Shown here piece after piece: positions 8,162-16,423 of a stretch of 48,135 nt of DNA. A program made the position numbers and the translations under genes. How positions within the stretch are numbered: position 1 is the first letter of the stretch; each line of letters opens with the position of its first letter. The notes under the pieces were generated by a model. It worked only from the letters and a program-made list of their open reading frames with translations, was not told the DNA's origin and did not search any database. Source of the DNA: Aquirhabdus sp. (GTDB taxonomy: Bacteria; Pseudomonadota; Gammaproteobacteria; Pseudomonadales; Moraxellaceae); contig JASLGO010000066.1 in assembly GCA_030150135.1 (NCBI GenBank), positions 1-48,135 on the forward strand. Direction: 5' to 3'.

Positions 8162-9016
8162 ATGCTTAGGCACTATTTTCTTCTTACCAAGCCAGGAATT
8201 ATCTTCGGAAACTTAATTACAGTCACCGGTGGTTTTTTTCTGGCTTCCAAAGGAAACTTTGATCTTGCACTATATGCAGCAGTCGCATTGGGTGTTTCGC
8301 TGATTGTTGCATCTGGTTGTGTGTTCAATAACGTCATCGATCGTGATATCGATAGCAAAATGGAGAGAACTAAAAATCGGGCGCTGGTTACAGGTCTGAT
8401 CTCTCCAGTTTCTGCACTCATCTATGCCAGTATTCTTGGCATAGTGGGGCTAACCCTCTTATACACACGAACTAACCTACTCTCTACAGAGTTGGTGCTC
8501 ATTGGTTTTGTCGTTTATGTGGGTTTTTATAGTTTGTATTTAAAGCGTCATTCGGTTTATGGCACGTTAATCGGCAGTATTTCTGGTGCGATGCCTCCTG
8601 TCATTGGGTATTGTGCTGTGAGCAATCACTTTGATGCAGCAGCAGCGATTCTTCTAGTGAGTTTGAGTATTTGGCAAATGCCACACTCTTATGCAATTGC
8701 GATCTTCAGGTTCAATGATTATGCAGCAGCAAACATCCCTGTTCTTCCAGTGAAAGATGGAATTTTGACTGCGAAAAAGCACATCGTGGCTTGGATCATT
8801 GCGTTTACGATTGCAACGTTGATGCTCACTGTGATGGGTTATACAGGGTATGTTTACTTTGTCGTTGCTGCGGTGATGGGCGCTTACTGGTTATACCTTG
8901 CAATCATCGGATTTAAAACTGATGATGATACAAAATGGGCAAAGAAATTATTTCTGACCTCAGTCATCATCGTGACAATCTTAAGTATCGTGATGTCGAT
9001 TGATTATCAGCTATAA
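8162..9016 (+). CDS. cyoE: Protoheme IX farnesyltransferase (heme O synthase)
   Basis: CyoE adds a farnesyl group to heme B to make heme O for CyoB. The frame can open at a GTG at 8144 inside cyoD, but I chose the ATG at 8162 because the protein then starts MLRHYFLLTKPGIIFGN, aligned with E. coli CyoE, with AAGAG eight bases upstream. The protein has 284 residues in the UbiA superfamily. The first aspartate-rich motif is NNVIDRDIDSKMERTKNR, followed by YSLYLKRHSVYGTLIGS and the second polar loop around DDDTKWAKK. It is the last gene of the operon, and a strong terminator follows. Confidence 0.96.
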   Translation: MLRHYFLLTKPGIIFGNLITVTGGFFLASKGNFDLALYAAVALGVSLIVASGCVFNNVIDRDIDSKMERTKNRALVTGLISPVSALIYASILGIVGLTLLYTRTNLLSTELVLIGFVVYVGFYSLYLKRHSVYGTLIGSISGAMPPVIGYCAVSNHFDAAAAILLVSLSIWQMPHSYAIAIFRFNDYAAANIPVLPVKDGILTAKKHIVAWIIAFTIATLMLTVMGYTGYVYFVVAAVMGAYWLYLAIIGFKTDDDTKWAKKLFLTSVIIVTILSIVMSIDYQL

Positions 9017-9036
9017 TATAGAATGGTTGTTTTTAT

Positions 9037-9070
9037 AAAAAGCGAATAACTTGGGTTGTTCGCTTTTTTA
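9037..9070. terminator. Bidirectional rho-independent terminator after cyoE
   Basis: A 14-bp stem (9037-9050 with 9055-9068, one T-G wobble) closes a TTGG loop. It ends in a run of T on the plus strand and, because the stem begins with A5, also on the minus strand. It lies 20 bases after cyoE and 21 bases before the end of the leftward SDR gene, so it can serve both convergent genes. Confidence 0.85.
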
Positions 9071-9091
9071 TTGAGTAATCAATACTATTGA

Positions 9092-10072
9092 CTAAATCAA
9101 TCCTTGTTTAACCAGCCATTGTTCAGTTTTCTTCATGCCTTCTTTCAAACTGATTGCAGGTTGATACTGAAGTATTGTCTGTGCCTTATCAATGGAATAA
9201 CCTGCTTGACGCGTCAGCATCGCAAGTGAACCAGAACTAATTTCTGTGTTTTGCTTTAGCATTCCATTTAATACAAACTCTCCAGCCGAAGTTAGCATCC
9301 GAGCCATTCGGGTAGACATGAGTGGTATAGAGCCTGTATTCATCGCCCATCGCCAATGATTCGAGAAGAACTCAGCACAAGATAAACTCATCCCATCAGT
9401 CATATTAAAAATGTGACCCGCCGCTGCCGGACTCGTCGCAGCTAACATCATGCCATCAAGCAGATTATCAATATAAACTGGACTAAATACCCCACGCCCC
9501 CGTTCAGGAAGCACAAACTGACGTTTTTTGATCATGTCTAGAGGGATCAAGACCCAAGGGCGAGAGCCCGGTCCATAAACATCCCCTGGACGGATAATCG
9601 TACAATCAATTTCTCCAGCAGCATGTGCAGCTAAAGCAGCATGTTCACTGGCGGCTTTTGCATCACAATATGCATATCCACTCAGCAATGAAATAGCATC
9701 TGTTTCTTTACGTTCAGTCGTAAAATCCAACCCATAAGCAGCGATAGAAGACAAATGCAAAAAGCGGCTCGCCCCACCTTGTATTGCAGCATCCAAAGCC
9801 AGCCGAACGCTCCCTAGACTTACCTGACGATACAGTTCTGCTGGTGCAGAGTTAGAAACAACCGCCGCAGTGTGAATCACTAAATCACACCCCTTAGCAA
9901 GCTGTTGCCAATCCCCAGCAACAGCAACATTTCCAGCATAGACACCCAGTTCACGATTGGCAGATAAATCTACACCAACGACAGAAGAGCCCACTTTGCG
10001 AAAGCGTTCCATCAAGGCTCGGCCAATAAATCCGTTTGCACCTGTGATAAAAACTTTTGAAGGAATTTTCAT
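9092..10072 (-). CDS. NAD(P)-dependent epimerase/dehydratase, extended SDR (3-beta-HSD-like)
   Basis: This 326-residue protein is an extended short-chain dehydrogenase/reductase. The nucleotide-binding motif TGANGFIG lies at residues 10-17. The catalytic pair Y135xxxK139 is in GYAYCDAKAAS, with S109 upstream in HLSSIAAYG. IIRPGDVYGPG and the FSPVYIDNLLDGMMLA segment are typical of 3-beta-hydroxysteroid dehydrogenase/NAD-dependent epimerase relatives. The substrate cannot be deduced. It lies 68 bases downstream of the metallo-beta-lactamase-like gene on the same strand and is probably cotranscribed with it, under the divergent TetR-type regulator at 11383. Confidence 0.85.
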   Translation of the reverse strand: MKIPSKVFITGANGFIGRALMERFRKVGSSVVGVDLSANRELGVYAGNVAVAGDWQQLAKGCDLVIHTAAVVSNSAPAELYRQVSLGSVRLALDAAIQGGASRFLHLSSIAAYGLDFTTERKETDAISLLSGYAYCDAKAASEHAALAAHAAGEIDCTIIRPGDVYGPGSRPWVLIPLDMIKKRQFVLPERGRGVFSPVYIDNLLDGMMLAATSPAAAGHIFNMTDGMSLSCAEFFSNHWRWAMNTGSIPLMSTRMARMLTSAGEFVLNGMLKQNTEISSGSLAMLTRQAGYSIDKAQTILQYQPAISLKEGMKKTEQWLVKQGLI

Positions 10073-10140
10073 TAAAATGTCCTACTCATGAATTACTAAT
10101 GCGCTAATCATTAAATACACGCTCATCTCTAGGTTGAATC

Positions 10141-11280
10141 TCATTTTGAAAGCAGCTTGCCAAATGAGGCTTCACCTAATAAATAGCTCACACTAATACC
10201 CGGTGTTTGCCATCCCGGCGTGCACTCGCTACTTGAAGCGAAATTCGGATAATCTGGATTGATTGAAGGACCTGCCACAGTTTTTTCGAGAATCATGGAA
10301 ATATACTGATCATTGCTATTTTCCAATGTATTACCATTCAAAATAATTTCTACGCCTGTCGATTGAGCATAGCGGCGAATAGCATTCACTCTTGAATTCA
10401 TTGGTGCGTAAGAATCTACCCCCACACCATTTTCCGATGTCACGCGAATACCATCTGGGACACGCGCCGCCAATGAATGATTACCTTCCGTATGTCCTGG
10501 AGTATGCAGTAACGCAACGCCTGGTCCTAAAGCAAGGCTGCCTTCGAACTGAACAATACGATCCGTCGGTAACCCATGGATACCACCCGGACAATACCAA
10601 TCTGCCTGACAAGGCAACAGACTTTGTGTGGATATCCACTCCTGTTTATGAACCAACAGCTTTGCATTAGAGAAAAATCCCGCATGAGTGTCACTACCCA
10701 GCCACTTACGCACATCCTGTGTATGTAAATGATCATAACTAATGAAATCTACCTGTTCAGGGCGAATCCCAACTTCCGCAAGAGCTTGCTCTACATCACG
10801 AAAAATTGGTGACATAAGGTCTTGAACTTTGCGAGGTGCAGGGAATCGATCTGCTAATCGTCTAAAGAATGGTGTTTCACGATTTCCTTCCAAGTCAGAA
10901 GGAGAAAACAGTAGCGTACGCACTTCGCCTTCATAGTCTTTATATTGAACGACAAAAAGACGATTCAAAATATGTACAAAAGGAAACTTATAGGTACTTT
11001 GAGCAAATACGCCAGAGTACGCATACCATGTTGGGTAAGGCACGCGAACTAGATTAATACTCTTATAGCAAATAACCTCTGGCTCATCCATGAAGCGTTC
11101 ACGAAACGCCAATGCACGCTTGCGAACCTCTTTCAACCGATCTTGGGGCTGTGGTGCATTCCGCGCACCATCAAAATCATCAATACGACGCATACCAGCA
11201 GGTAAATTTTCTTTTAGGGATGCTTGCACGAAATACTCCTTAATTTTTTGAGTGAGTTTGCTGGACTGACTCATTTTCAT
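10141..11280 (-). CDS. Metallo-beta-lactamase-fold hydrolase-like protein
   Basis: The protein has 379 residues from the ATG at 11280; ATG at 11274 and TTG at 11289 are other possible starts. A ~140-residue N-terminal extension precedes a metallo-beta-lactamase fold. The first metal motif region reads DHLHTQD at residues 183-189, and the second is HTPGHTEGNH at 259-268. The usual HxHxDH is altered: Q and D stand where D and H are expected, so metal binding may differ from standard lactonases. No signal peptide is present. It is the first gene of the leftward pair with the SDR and faces the TetR gene across a palindromic operator. The substrate is unknown; a lactone or ester is only a guess. 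Confidence 0.7.
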   Translation of the reverse strand: MKMSQSSKLTQKIKEYFVQASLKENLPAGMRRIDDFDGARNAPQPQDRLKEVRKRALAFRERFMDEPEVICYKSINLVRVPYPTWYAYSGVFAQSTYKFPFVHILNRLFVVQYKDYEGEVRTLLFSPSDLEGNRETPFFRRLADRFPAPRKVQDLMSPIFRDVEQALAEVGIRPEQVDFISYDHLHTQDVRKWLGSDTHAGFFSNAKLLVHKQEWISTQSLLPCQADWYCPGGIHGLPTDRIVQFEGSLALGPGVALLHTPGHTEGNHSLAARVPDGIRVTSENGVGVDSYAPMNSRVNAIRRYAQSTGVEIILNGNTLENSNDQYISMILEKTVAGPSINPDYPNFASSSECTPGWQTPGISVSYLLGEASFGKLLSK

Positions 11281-11320
11281 AACCAACAATTGAGAATGTG
11301 CCTAGTTTTGTTTAATTTGA

Positions 11321-11350
11321 TCAATCTGTCAATATTGTTTGACAAATTGA
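11321..11350. promoter_or_regulatory. Palindromic operator with back-to-back -35 boxes (probable TetR site)
   Basis: Half-site tcaatctgtcaa (11321-11332) mirrors ttgacaaattga (11339-11350) with 11 of 12 positions matching across a 6-base spacer. Each half contains a consensus TTGACA -35 box: 11339-11344 pointing right toward the TetR gene (TAATAA at 11361 as -10) and 11332-11327 pointing left toward the MBL gene (weak -10 near 11303-11309). A repressor bound here would cover both promoters. Confidence 0.75.
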
Positions 11351-11382
11351 CGATAAATGGTAATAACGGCTATTCTATCCAC

Positions 11383-12045
11383 ATGAAAACAGAAACTTTG
11401 ACTACTGGTCGCCGCTATAAAGGAATTGATCCTGCTGAACGGATCACTCAACGTCGTGAAAAGATCTTCGCGGCGGGTATTGAGCTATTCGGTACGCAAG
11501 GCTACCCTCAGACTACCATGGCCATGTTGAGTGTGGCTTCTGGCGTGCCTCATCGTTACTTGACCCAACTCTTTCCGAGCAAAGAAGATTTGCTTAGAGA
11601 AATTTATCTGGCAATCACCAATCAAGTCATAGAAGCAGTACGTACTGCTCGGCAAGGTGCAGTGCTTGATCCGATTGGACAGATTCGCCGAGATGTAGAT
11701 TCCGCTTGTCGTGCTTTTTTGGCAGATGAGCGTTGTTTAAGGATTAACTGTTTGGAAGTTGTTGGCGTTTCGCAGGAATTTGAACAATTAAGACGTAAAG
11801 TGATTAGGGACTTTAGTCAGTTAATTCTGAATGAAATTAATAAGTTTGTTTCATCTGGATTATTACCAGAGCGCGCTGATTATTATAGTGGAACACTGGG
11901 GTTGGTCGGTGCGTTCCATGAACTGATGACCGAATGGGTATTAACGCCGAAGGCGGATCGCCCTCAAAGCACGGTGCTTGTTCATCAGGTTCAAGAGTTT
12001 TTCCGAGGGATGTTGTTGGCAGCCATCTATCCTTTACCAGATTGA
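11383..12045 (+). CDS. TetR/AcrR-family transcriptional regulator
   Basis: The frame is open from 11224, but the first 53 codons overlap the start of the divergent gene and the operator, so I chose the ATG at 11383 (220 residues, MKTETLTTGRRYKG). The N-terminal helix-turn-helix domain is clear: ERITQRREKIFAAGIELFG, GYPQTTMAMLSVASGV, HRYLTQLFPSKEDLL. The C-terminal ligand and dimer domain is helical and not recognisable as to ligand. The 30-bp palindrome directly upstream is its likely operator, giving autoregulation and control of the leftward MBL-SDR pair. The next gene on the right lies 52 bases downstream. Confidence 0.9.
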   Translation: MKTETLTTGRRYKGIDPAERITQRREKIFAAGIELFGTQGYPQTTMAMLSVASGVPHRYLTQLFPSKEDLLREIYLAITNQVIEAVRTARQGAVLDPIGQIRRDVDSACRAFLADERCLRINCLEVVGVSQEFEQLRRKVIRDFSQLILNEINKFVSSGLLPERADYYSGTLGLVGAFHELMTEWVLTPKADRPQSTVLVHQVQEFFRGMLLAAIYPLPD

Positions 12046-12097
12046 TGATCGTCCATAACAAAAAATACATAAATTTAATATTTCAAGGATGAGTGAA

Positions 12098-12889
12098 ATG
12101 AAAGGACATTTTGATGCACCCATATTAGAGTTGATGCTATCTGAGAAGAATATTGATATTACAGATACACCTTTTTTCTACAATGATCATGGTGTACCAA
12201 CCTATCTGAAGACCTTACCCGAAAATATCGTGCCATTAACACCCGCGAAGACAGATCCTCAAGTCGCTATAGGTCGAGAACATACAGTCCCTGACTGGAT
12301 CGGAAAGAAAGATGTGTCTAGTGGTCAAGAAGTACAACTGGACTTTGAGGGTCATGAAATAGAATATGAACCCATGTGGGCAACCCGAGAAGTCGCGGCG
12401 GCTTTTGGGATTACATTGGTTGAACAAGGTCAGGCGGTTGAGTTATCTAGCCCCGTTTCGATGCTGACTCAAGCTGAGTATGAATATGGCGTATTTGCGG
12501 GTCATTGGTCACCGTATCAAAATACAGGTAATCAGTTACTGACAGTCGTTTGTACAGATTTAGAACACCATGACTTCCCTCATATTTTTGCATCTACAGA
12601 TCCTAATTTTCCTTTGGTCATCTCTGTTGGACGCTACTGGCGTAACCAAAAGAAAATTCGTTTAGCAGATTTATGGGTACCTCAAGGAAGTGCTTTATAT
12701 ATTCCACCAAAGCCTCTACTTCTCGGACAAGAATGTATCGATCTACATAACAATCGTAATTCTGCACGAGCCTGTTGGGGAACTTTGGGGGAAAATAGTG
12801 TTAAAACACATACATTACTGCAAATGAATAATGGCTATTTTTATTGGTTCTGGAATCGGAAACCGACGGTGCATCGTAATTTGATTTGA
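12098..12889 (+). CDS. Hypothetical protein downstream of the TetR gene
   Basis: I do not recognise this 263-residue protein. The ATG at 12098 is preferred over the one at 12089 because AAGGA lies eight bases upstream of it. There is no signal peptide or membrane helix. The sequence is acidic and beta-rich, with the segments DTPFFYNDHGVPTYLKTLP, EYEPMWATREVAAAFGITLV, EYGVFAGHWSPYQNTGNQ and a tryptophan-rich C-terminus (GYFYWFWNRKPTVHRN). It sits between the TetR and GFA genes, all rightward with short gaps, so it may belong to the TetR transcript. Any enzymatic role would be a guess. Confidence 0.7.
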   Translation: MKGHFDAPILELMLSEKNIDITDTPFFYNDHGVPTYLKTLPENIVPLTPAKTDPQVAIGREHTVPDWIGKKDVSSGQEVQLDFEGHEIEYEPMWATREVAAAFGITLVEQGQAVELSSPVSMLTQAEYEYGVFAGHWSPYQNTGNQLLTVVCTDLEHHDFPHIFASTDPNFPLVISVGRYWRNQKKIRLADLWVPQGSALYIPPKPLLLGQECIDLHNNRNSARACWGTLGENSVKTHTLLQMNNGYFYWFWNRKPTVHRNLI

Positions 12890-12917
12890 GCGACATAGAT
12901 TAGGAACTAGATCAAAA

Positions 12918-13316
12918 ATGCTAAAAACCTACACTGGAAGTTGCCATTGCGGCGCGTTGAAATTTGAAGCTGATCTTGATCTCGCACAGAGTACATTTCG
13001 CTGTAACTGCTCAATCTGCCGAAGAACAAGATTCTGGCCCGCTATAACAAAAGAAGACGGATTCCGTATCACTTCTGGTGAAAGTGAACTCACTAAGTAC
13101 ACATTCAACTCACACAAAAACCATCATTATTTCTGCAAGCACTGTGGTGTCAGAGCATTCGGTGTTGGCAATGAAACCCCTATGGGCAAAATGTATGGCG
13201 TCAACGTCGGATGTCTAGACCAATTAACGGATAAAGAATTATCCGAACTTCCAATCACATACGTAGATGGTTTGCATGACAAATTCGCACCGCCAGAGTA
13301 TTTCAACCATTTGTAG
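12918..13316 (+). CDS. GFA/CENP-V family zinc protein (first copy)
   Basis: This 132-residue protein belongs to the glutathione-dependent formaldehyde-activating (Gfa)/CENP-V fold family. The zinc cysteines are all present: C9 and C11 (GSCHCGAL), C29, C31 and C34 (CNCSIC), and C73 and C76 (FCKHCG). Members with demonstrated S-hydroxymethylglutathione synthase activity are few, so the reaction here is open. It starts 28 bases after the unknown gene and ends in a hairpin terminator. A second, diverged member of the same length lies at 37322-37720. Confidence 0.85.
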   Translation: MLKTYTGSCHCGALKFEADLDLAQSTFRCNCSICRRTRFWPAITKEDGFRITSGESELTKYTFNSHKNHHYFCKHCGVRAFGVGNETPMGKMYGVNVGCLDQLTDKELSELPITYVDGLHDKFAPPEYFNHL

Positions 13317-13331
13317 CAAAACATCAAACGT

Positions 13332-13366
13332 AAAAAAGGCGAGATATAAGTCCTCGCCCTTTTAAA
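13332..13366. terminator. Terminator between convergent GFA and outer-membrane genes
   Basis: AAAAAGGCGAG (13333-13343) pairs with CTCGCCCTTTT (13353-13363), with one mismatch in 11 and a 9-base loop. T and A runs on either flank make it usable from both directions. It lies between the GFA gene (ends 13316) and the leftward barrel gene (ends 13389). Confidence 0.75.
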
Positions 13367-13388
13367 TGTTACTTAGCTAGAGACCAAA

Positions 13389-14012
13389 TTAAAAATGCGC
13401 TTCCACACCTAAATACGGTCCTTGCACTTTGATATTACTGCTCGTTCCTGAATGATCGACATTGACCTGCGTAGCGCGATAGCCTGCTTTTACACCGAGA
13501 TCAATCGCCAGATTCTCAATGAAATTATATTTAACCTCGGCATTCACATCCGAGAAATCCGCATCGATTCCTTTACCCACAAAAACTTCCGCTTTCGCGC
13601 TCAGACCCGTAAATGGCAATTTACCGCCAGCAGAGACATACGCAGCTGGAATCGTCTTATCGACATTGGCACTATTATCATTGACGCGTTTTGCACCTAG
13701 CCCAACATTTAATTTAACAATGTTATCTAGCACCTGATAGAAACCAATTGCATCCAAAAAATTACCATTTGAATTACTTTGGTCAAGTTGCGTATAACGC
13801 AGTTTGGCATTGGGCAAAAATGGTACAGGGTGATCAAATGTCAAGTAGTAAGAGCCAACCACCTTATTATCTGCGGAGATATGATTGGACTCACCTGTAT
13901 TGATAATGCCATCAGCTCCAGCATAGATACCCAAGAAGGTATCCGCTTGAGCAGATACATTCACCGCACTCAATAACACCGCACTTACAACCGCAAAAGA
14001 AAATTGACGCAT
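13389..14012 (-). CDS. Outer-membrane beta-barrel protein (TIGR04219-like)
   Basis: This 207-residue protein has a classical signal peptide (MRQFSFAVVSAVLLSAVNVSA, cleavage near AQA-DT). A run of alternating amphipathic strands follows and ends in the aromatic residue F207, as expected for insertion by the BAM complex. The opening FLGIYAGADG and the strand pattern recall the TIGR04219 family of small barrels, but I rate that family name as tentative. Function is unknown. The gene lies downstream of tyrA-aroA, but a minus-strand terminator separates them, so it is probably transcribed alone. Confidence 0.75.
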   Translation of the reverse strand: MRQFSFAVVSAVLLSAVNVSAQADTFLGIYAGADGIINTGESNHISADNKVVGSYYLTFDHPVPFLPNAKLRYTQLDQSNSNGNFLDAIGFYQVLDNIVKLNVGLGAKRVNDNSANVDKTIPAAYVSAGGKLPFTGLSAKAEVFVGKGIDADFSDVNAEVKYNFIENLAIDLGVKAGYRATQVNVDHSGTSSNIKVQGPYLGVEAHF

Positions 14013-14042
14013 AAAAATCCATTTCTCAAAAAATTAAACTAT

Positions 14043-14067
14043 GAAAAAGATGGGTTAAAACCCATCC
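14043..14067 (-). terminator. Terminator after tyrA-aroA
   Basis: On the minus strand GATGGGT (14066-14060) and ACCCATC (14055-14049) form a 7-bp stem with a 4-base loop, followed directly by a run of five T. It lies 22 bases past the tyrA-aroA stop codon. Confidence 0.8.
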
Positions 14068-14088
14068 TACAACAATCTACAAAAACTA

Positions 14089-16368
14089 CTACTGCACCTG
14101 AATCGTTAAACCCGCTTGCTGCGCCAGTACCGTAAAGTTCGGGAAACTGGTCGCCACAGTTTCAGTGCCATTGATCGAAATGACACCACTGGCACGAAGA
14201 CCTGCAATCGAGAAACTCATGGCAATACGGTGATCATGATGACTTTCAATCGAACCTGAACCAAACACTGCATTCAGATTATTCTGACCATTACCCTTTC
14301 CTTCGATGATCATACCATCTGGAGTCGGCGTACAGTCTACACCAAGAATTTTCAAACCATCTGCCATGACTTGAATACGGTCAGATTCTTTTACGCGCAA
14401 TTCTTCTGCACCTGTCAGCACGGTCTGACCTTCGGCACATGCCGCCGCAATAAACAGCGCAGGGAATTCATCAATTGCCAACGGCACTTGATCTTCGGGG
14501 ATATGAATCCCTTTCAACTTGCTCGCTTGAATACGAATATCCGCTACAGGTTCACCACCTGCCAATGCTTCATTTTCTAAGCTAATATTCGCGCCCATTT
14601 GCTTGAGAATTTCAATCACACCTGTACGCGTTGGATTGATACCGACTTGGCGTAAAACGACATTGGCATTTGGCGTAATCGCCGCAGCAACCATAAAAAA
14701 TGCTGCCGAAGAAATATCTGCCGGGACTTGGATATTGGTCGCAGTGAGTTTACCACCACCTTCAACAGTGACCTTATTACCTTGTACATCAACCTGATAA
14801 CCGAAGGCTTTTAACATGCGTTCAGTATGGTCGCGTGTTGGTTCAGGCTCGGTAACTGTCGTTTTGCCCTTTGCCCAGAGTGCGGCAAGCAGAATCCCGG
14901 ACTTGACCTGCGCACTCGCCATTGGCAATAAGTAATCAATGCCTTCTAATCGCTGACCACCACTGATACTGATTGGTGGCGTACCGCGTTCGCCTGTGGT
15001 TTGAATCTTTGCACCCATTAAACGTAATGGCTTGGCAATACGTTCCATTGGACGTTTAGTGAGTGACGGATCACCAGTCAACACCGTATCAAATTGCTGT
15101 GCCGCCAAAATCCCAGACAACAAACGAGTTGTTGTGCCTGAATTGCCCATATAGAGCGAACCATGCGGCGGTTTCAAACCGTTTAAACCCACACCATGAA
15201 TCGTCACTTCGCCATTTTTAGGGTCAGTAATGACCACACCCATATCACGGAATGCCTGCAAGGTTGCCAGCGCGTCTTCACCTTCCAGAAAACCTGTGAC
15301 GTGCGTTGTACCTTCTGCCAAGGCACCCAACATAATCGAACGATGCGATACAGACTTATCGCCAGGAATCGTTAAAGTCCCTGTCATACTGCCACCAGGC
15401 TGCACGAGGAATTGTTGTGGTGTGGTACTGTTGTTCATAACTGCTTCCAGATAAGGCGTTTTTTCAATCATATGGGTAAAGTGAGTACGCGCGGCCTGCG
15501 CACGAGTTAACGTGCCGATGAGCGGCGTCGAATCATCGTTTTCAATTAAGGTTTTAAGCTGTGATAATTGACTGGTAAAACCATCAATCGCAGCGAGAAT
15601 GGCTTTTTTATTGGCAAGAAAAATATCATGCCACATCTGCGGATCACTCGCAGCAATCCGTGTAAAGTCACGAAATCCACCTGCGGCAAATCGGAAAATA
15701 TCGAGGTTATCCGAACGATTAATCAATTGCTCAACCAGATTAAATGCCAACAAATGCGGCAAATGACTGGTATGCGCCAAAATCTCATCATGATCGGCAA
15801 CCGTCATTTTCAACACATCCGCACCTGCGGCTTTCCACATTTGTGTGACTTTATCTAAAGCTATGCTGCTTGTGGTTTCAAGTGGTGTGACAATGACTTT
15901 ATGATGGCGAAACAGATCAACTTTTCCCGCCATTACACCACTTTTTTCTGCCCCTGCAATTGGATGCGCAGGCACAAAACCGCTCGGCAAGTTTGAACCA
16001 AACACATTGATCGCAGCTTGTAAGACATTACCTTTGGTACTGCCCACATCAGTGATAATCGCATCAGGTTTGATTTTGTTTTTGATCGTGCGTAAAACTA
16101 TTTCAGTCGCGCCGACAGGCATTGCCAAAACAATCAAATCCGCATCAATGACCGCATCAACAGGATCAGAAAAACCCGCATCAATCACACCAATCGTCAG
16201 CGCCTGATCTAAGGTACTTTGTGAGCGAGTGCTGGCAACGATTTGACGTGCTAAACCTTTGGCGCGAAGTACACGTGCCAGGCTTGAACCAATCAGACCT
16301 AAGCCAATGAAAGCAACTTTTTCAAATAATACGTTTTCAAGCATCTGGTCTACTTCAGACATCAGCAC
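14089..16368 (-). CDS. tyrA-aroA: Bifunctional prephenate dehydrogenase / EPSP synthase
   Basis: One 759-residue frame joins two enzymes. Residues ~15-305 are prephenate dehydrogenase (NAD-dependent, toward tyrosine) with the Rossmann motif GLGLIGSS at 22-29, DVGSTKG at 107-113 and HPIAGAEKSG at 135-144. Residues ~322-759 are 5-enolpyruvylshikimate-3-phosphate synthase with GDKSVSHRS at 336-344 (K338, R343), GNSGTTTRLL at 408-417 and KESDR near the C-terminus. This fusion is characteristic of Acinetobacter and relatives, and also occurs in some pseudomonads. No frameshift or stop breaks the linker. hisC lies 55 bases upstream. MSEVDQ (second ATG, 16362) is an equally possible start. Confidence 0.97.
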   Translation of the reverse strand: MLMSEVDQMLENVLFEKVAFIGLGLIGSSLARVLRAKGLARQIVASTRSQSTLDQALTIGVIDAGFSDPVDAVIDADLIVLAMPVGATEIVLRTIKNKIKPDAIITDVGSTKGNVLQAAINVFGSNLPSGFVPAHPIAGAEKSGVMAGKVDLFRHHKVIVTPLETTSSIALDKVTQMWKAAGADVLKMTVADHDEILAHTSHLPHLLAFNLVEQLINRSDNLDIFRFAAGGFRDFTRIAASDPQMWHDIFLANKKAILAAIDGFTSQLSQLKTLIENDDSTPLIGTLTRAQAARTHFTHMIEKTPYLEAVMNNSTTPQQFLVQPGGSMTGTLTIPGDKSVSHRSIMLGALAEGTTHVTGFLEGEDALATLQAFRDMGVVITDPKNGEVTIHGVGLNGLKPPHGSLYMGNSGTTTRLLSGILAAQQFDTVLTGDPSLTKRPMERIAKPLRLMGAKIQTTGERGTPPISISGGQRLEGIDYLLPMASAQVKSGILLAALWAKGKTTVTEPEPTRDHTERMLKAFGYQVDVQGNKVTVEGGGKLTATNIQVPADISSAAFFMVAAAITPNANVVLRQVGINPTRTGVIEILKQMGANISLENEALAGGEPVADIRIQASKLKGIHIPEDQVPLAIDEFPALFIAAACAEGQTVLTGAEELRVKESDRIQVMADGLKILGVDCTPTPDGMIIEGKGNGQNNLNAVFGSGSIESHHDHRIAMSFSIAGLRASGVISINGTETVATSFPNFTVLAQQAGLTIQVQ

Positions 16369-16423
16369 ACATCCTTGTTGAATACCCTGTCAAACTCATT
16401 AGCCAAATTCATTAACGAATCCA

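Noticed and set aside
11224..11382. Longer N-terminus for the TetR protein
   Set aside because: It would overlap the divergent MBL gene and the operator, and the helix-turn-helix family normally begins near the chosen ATG.
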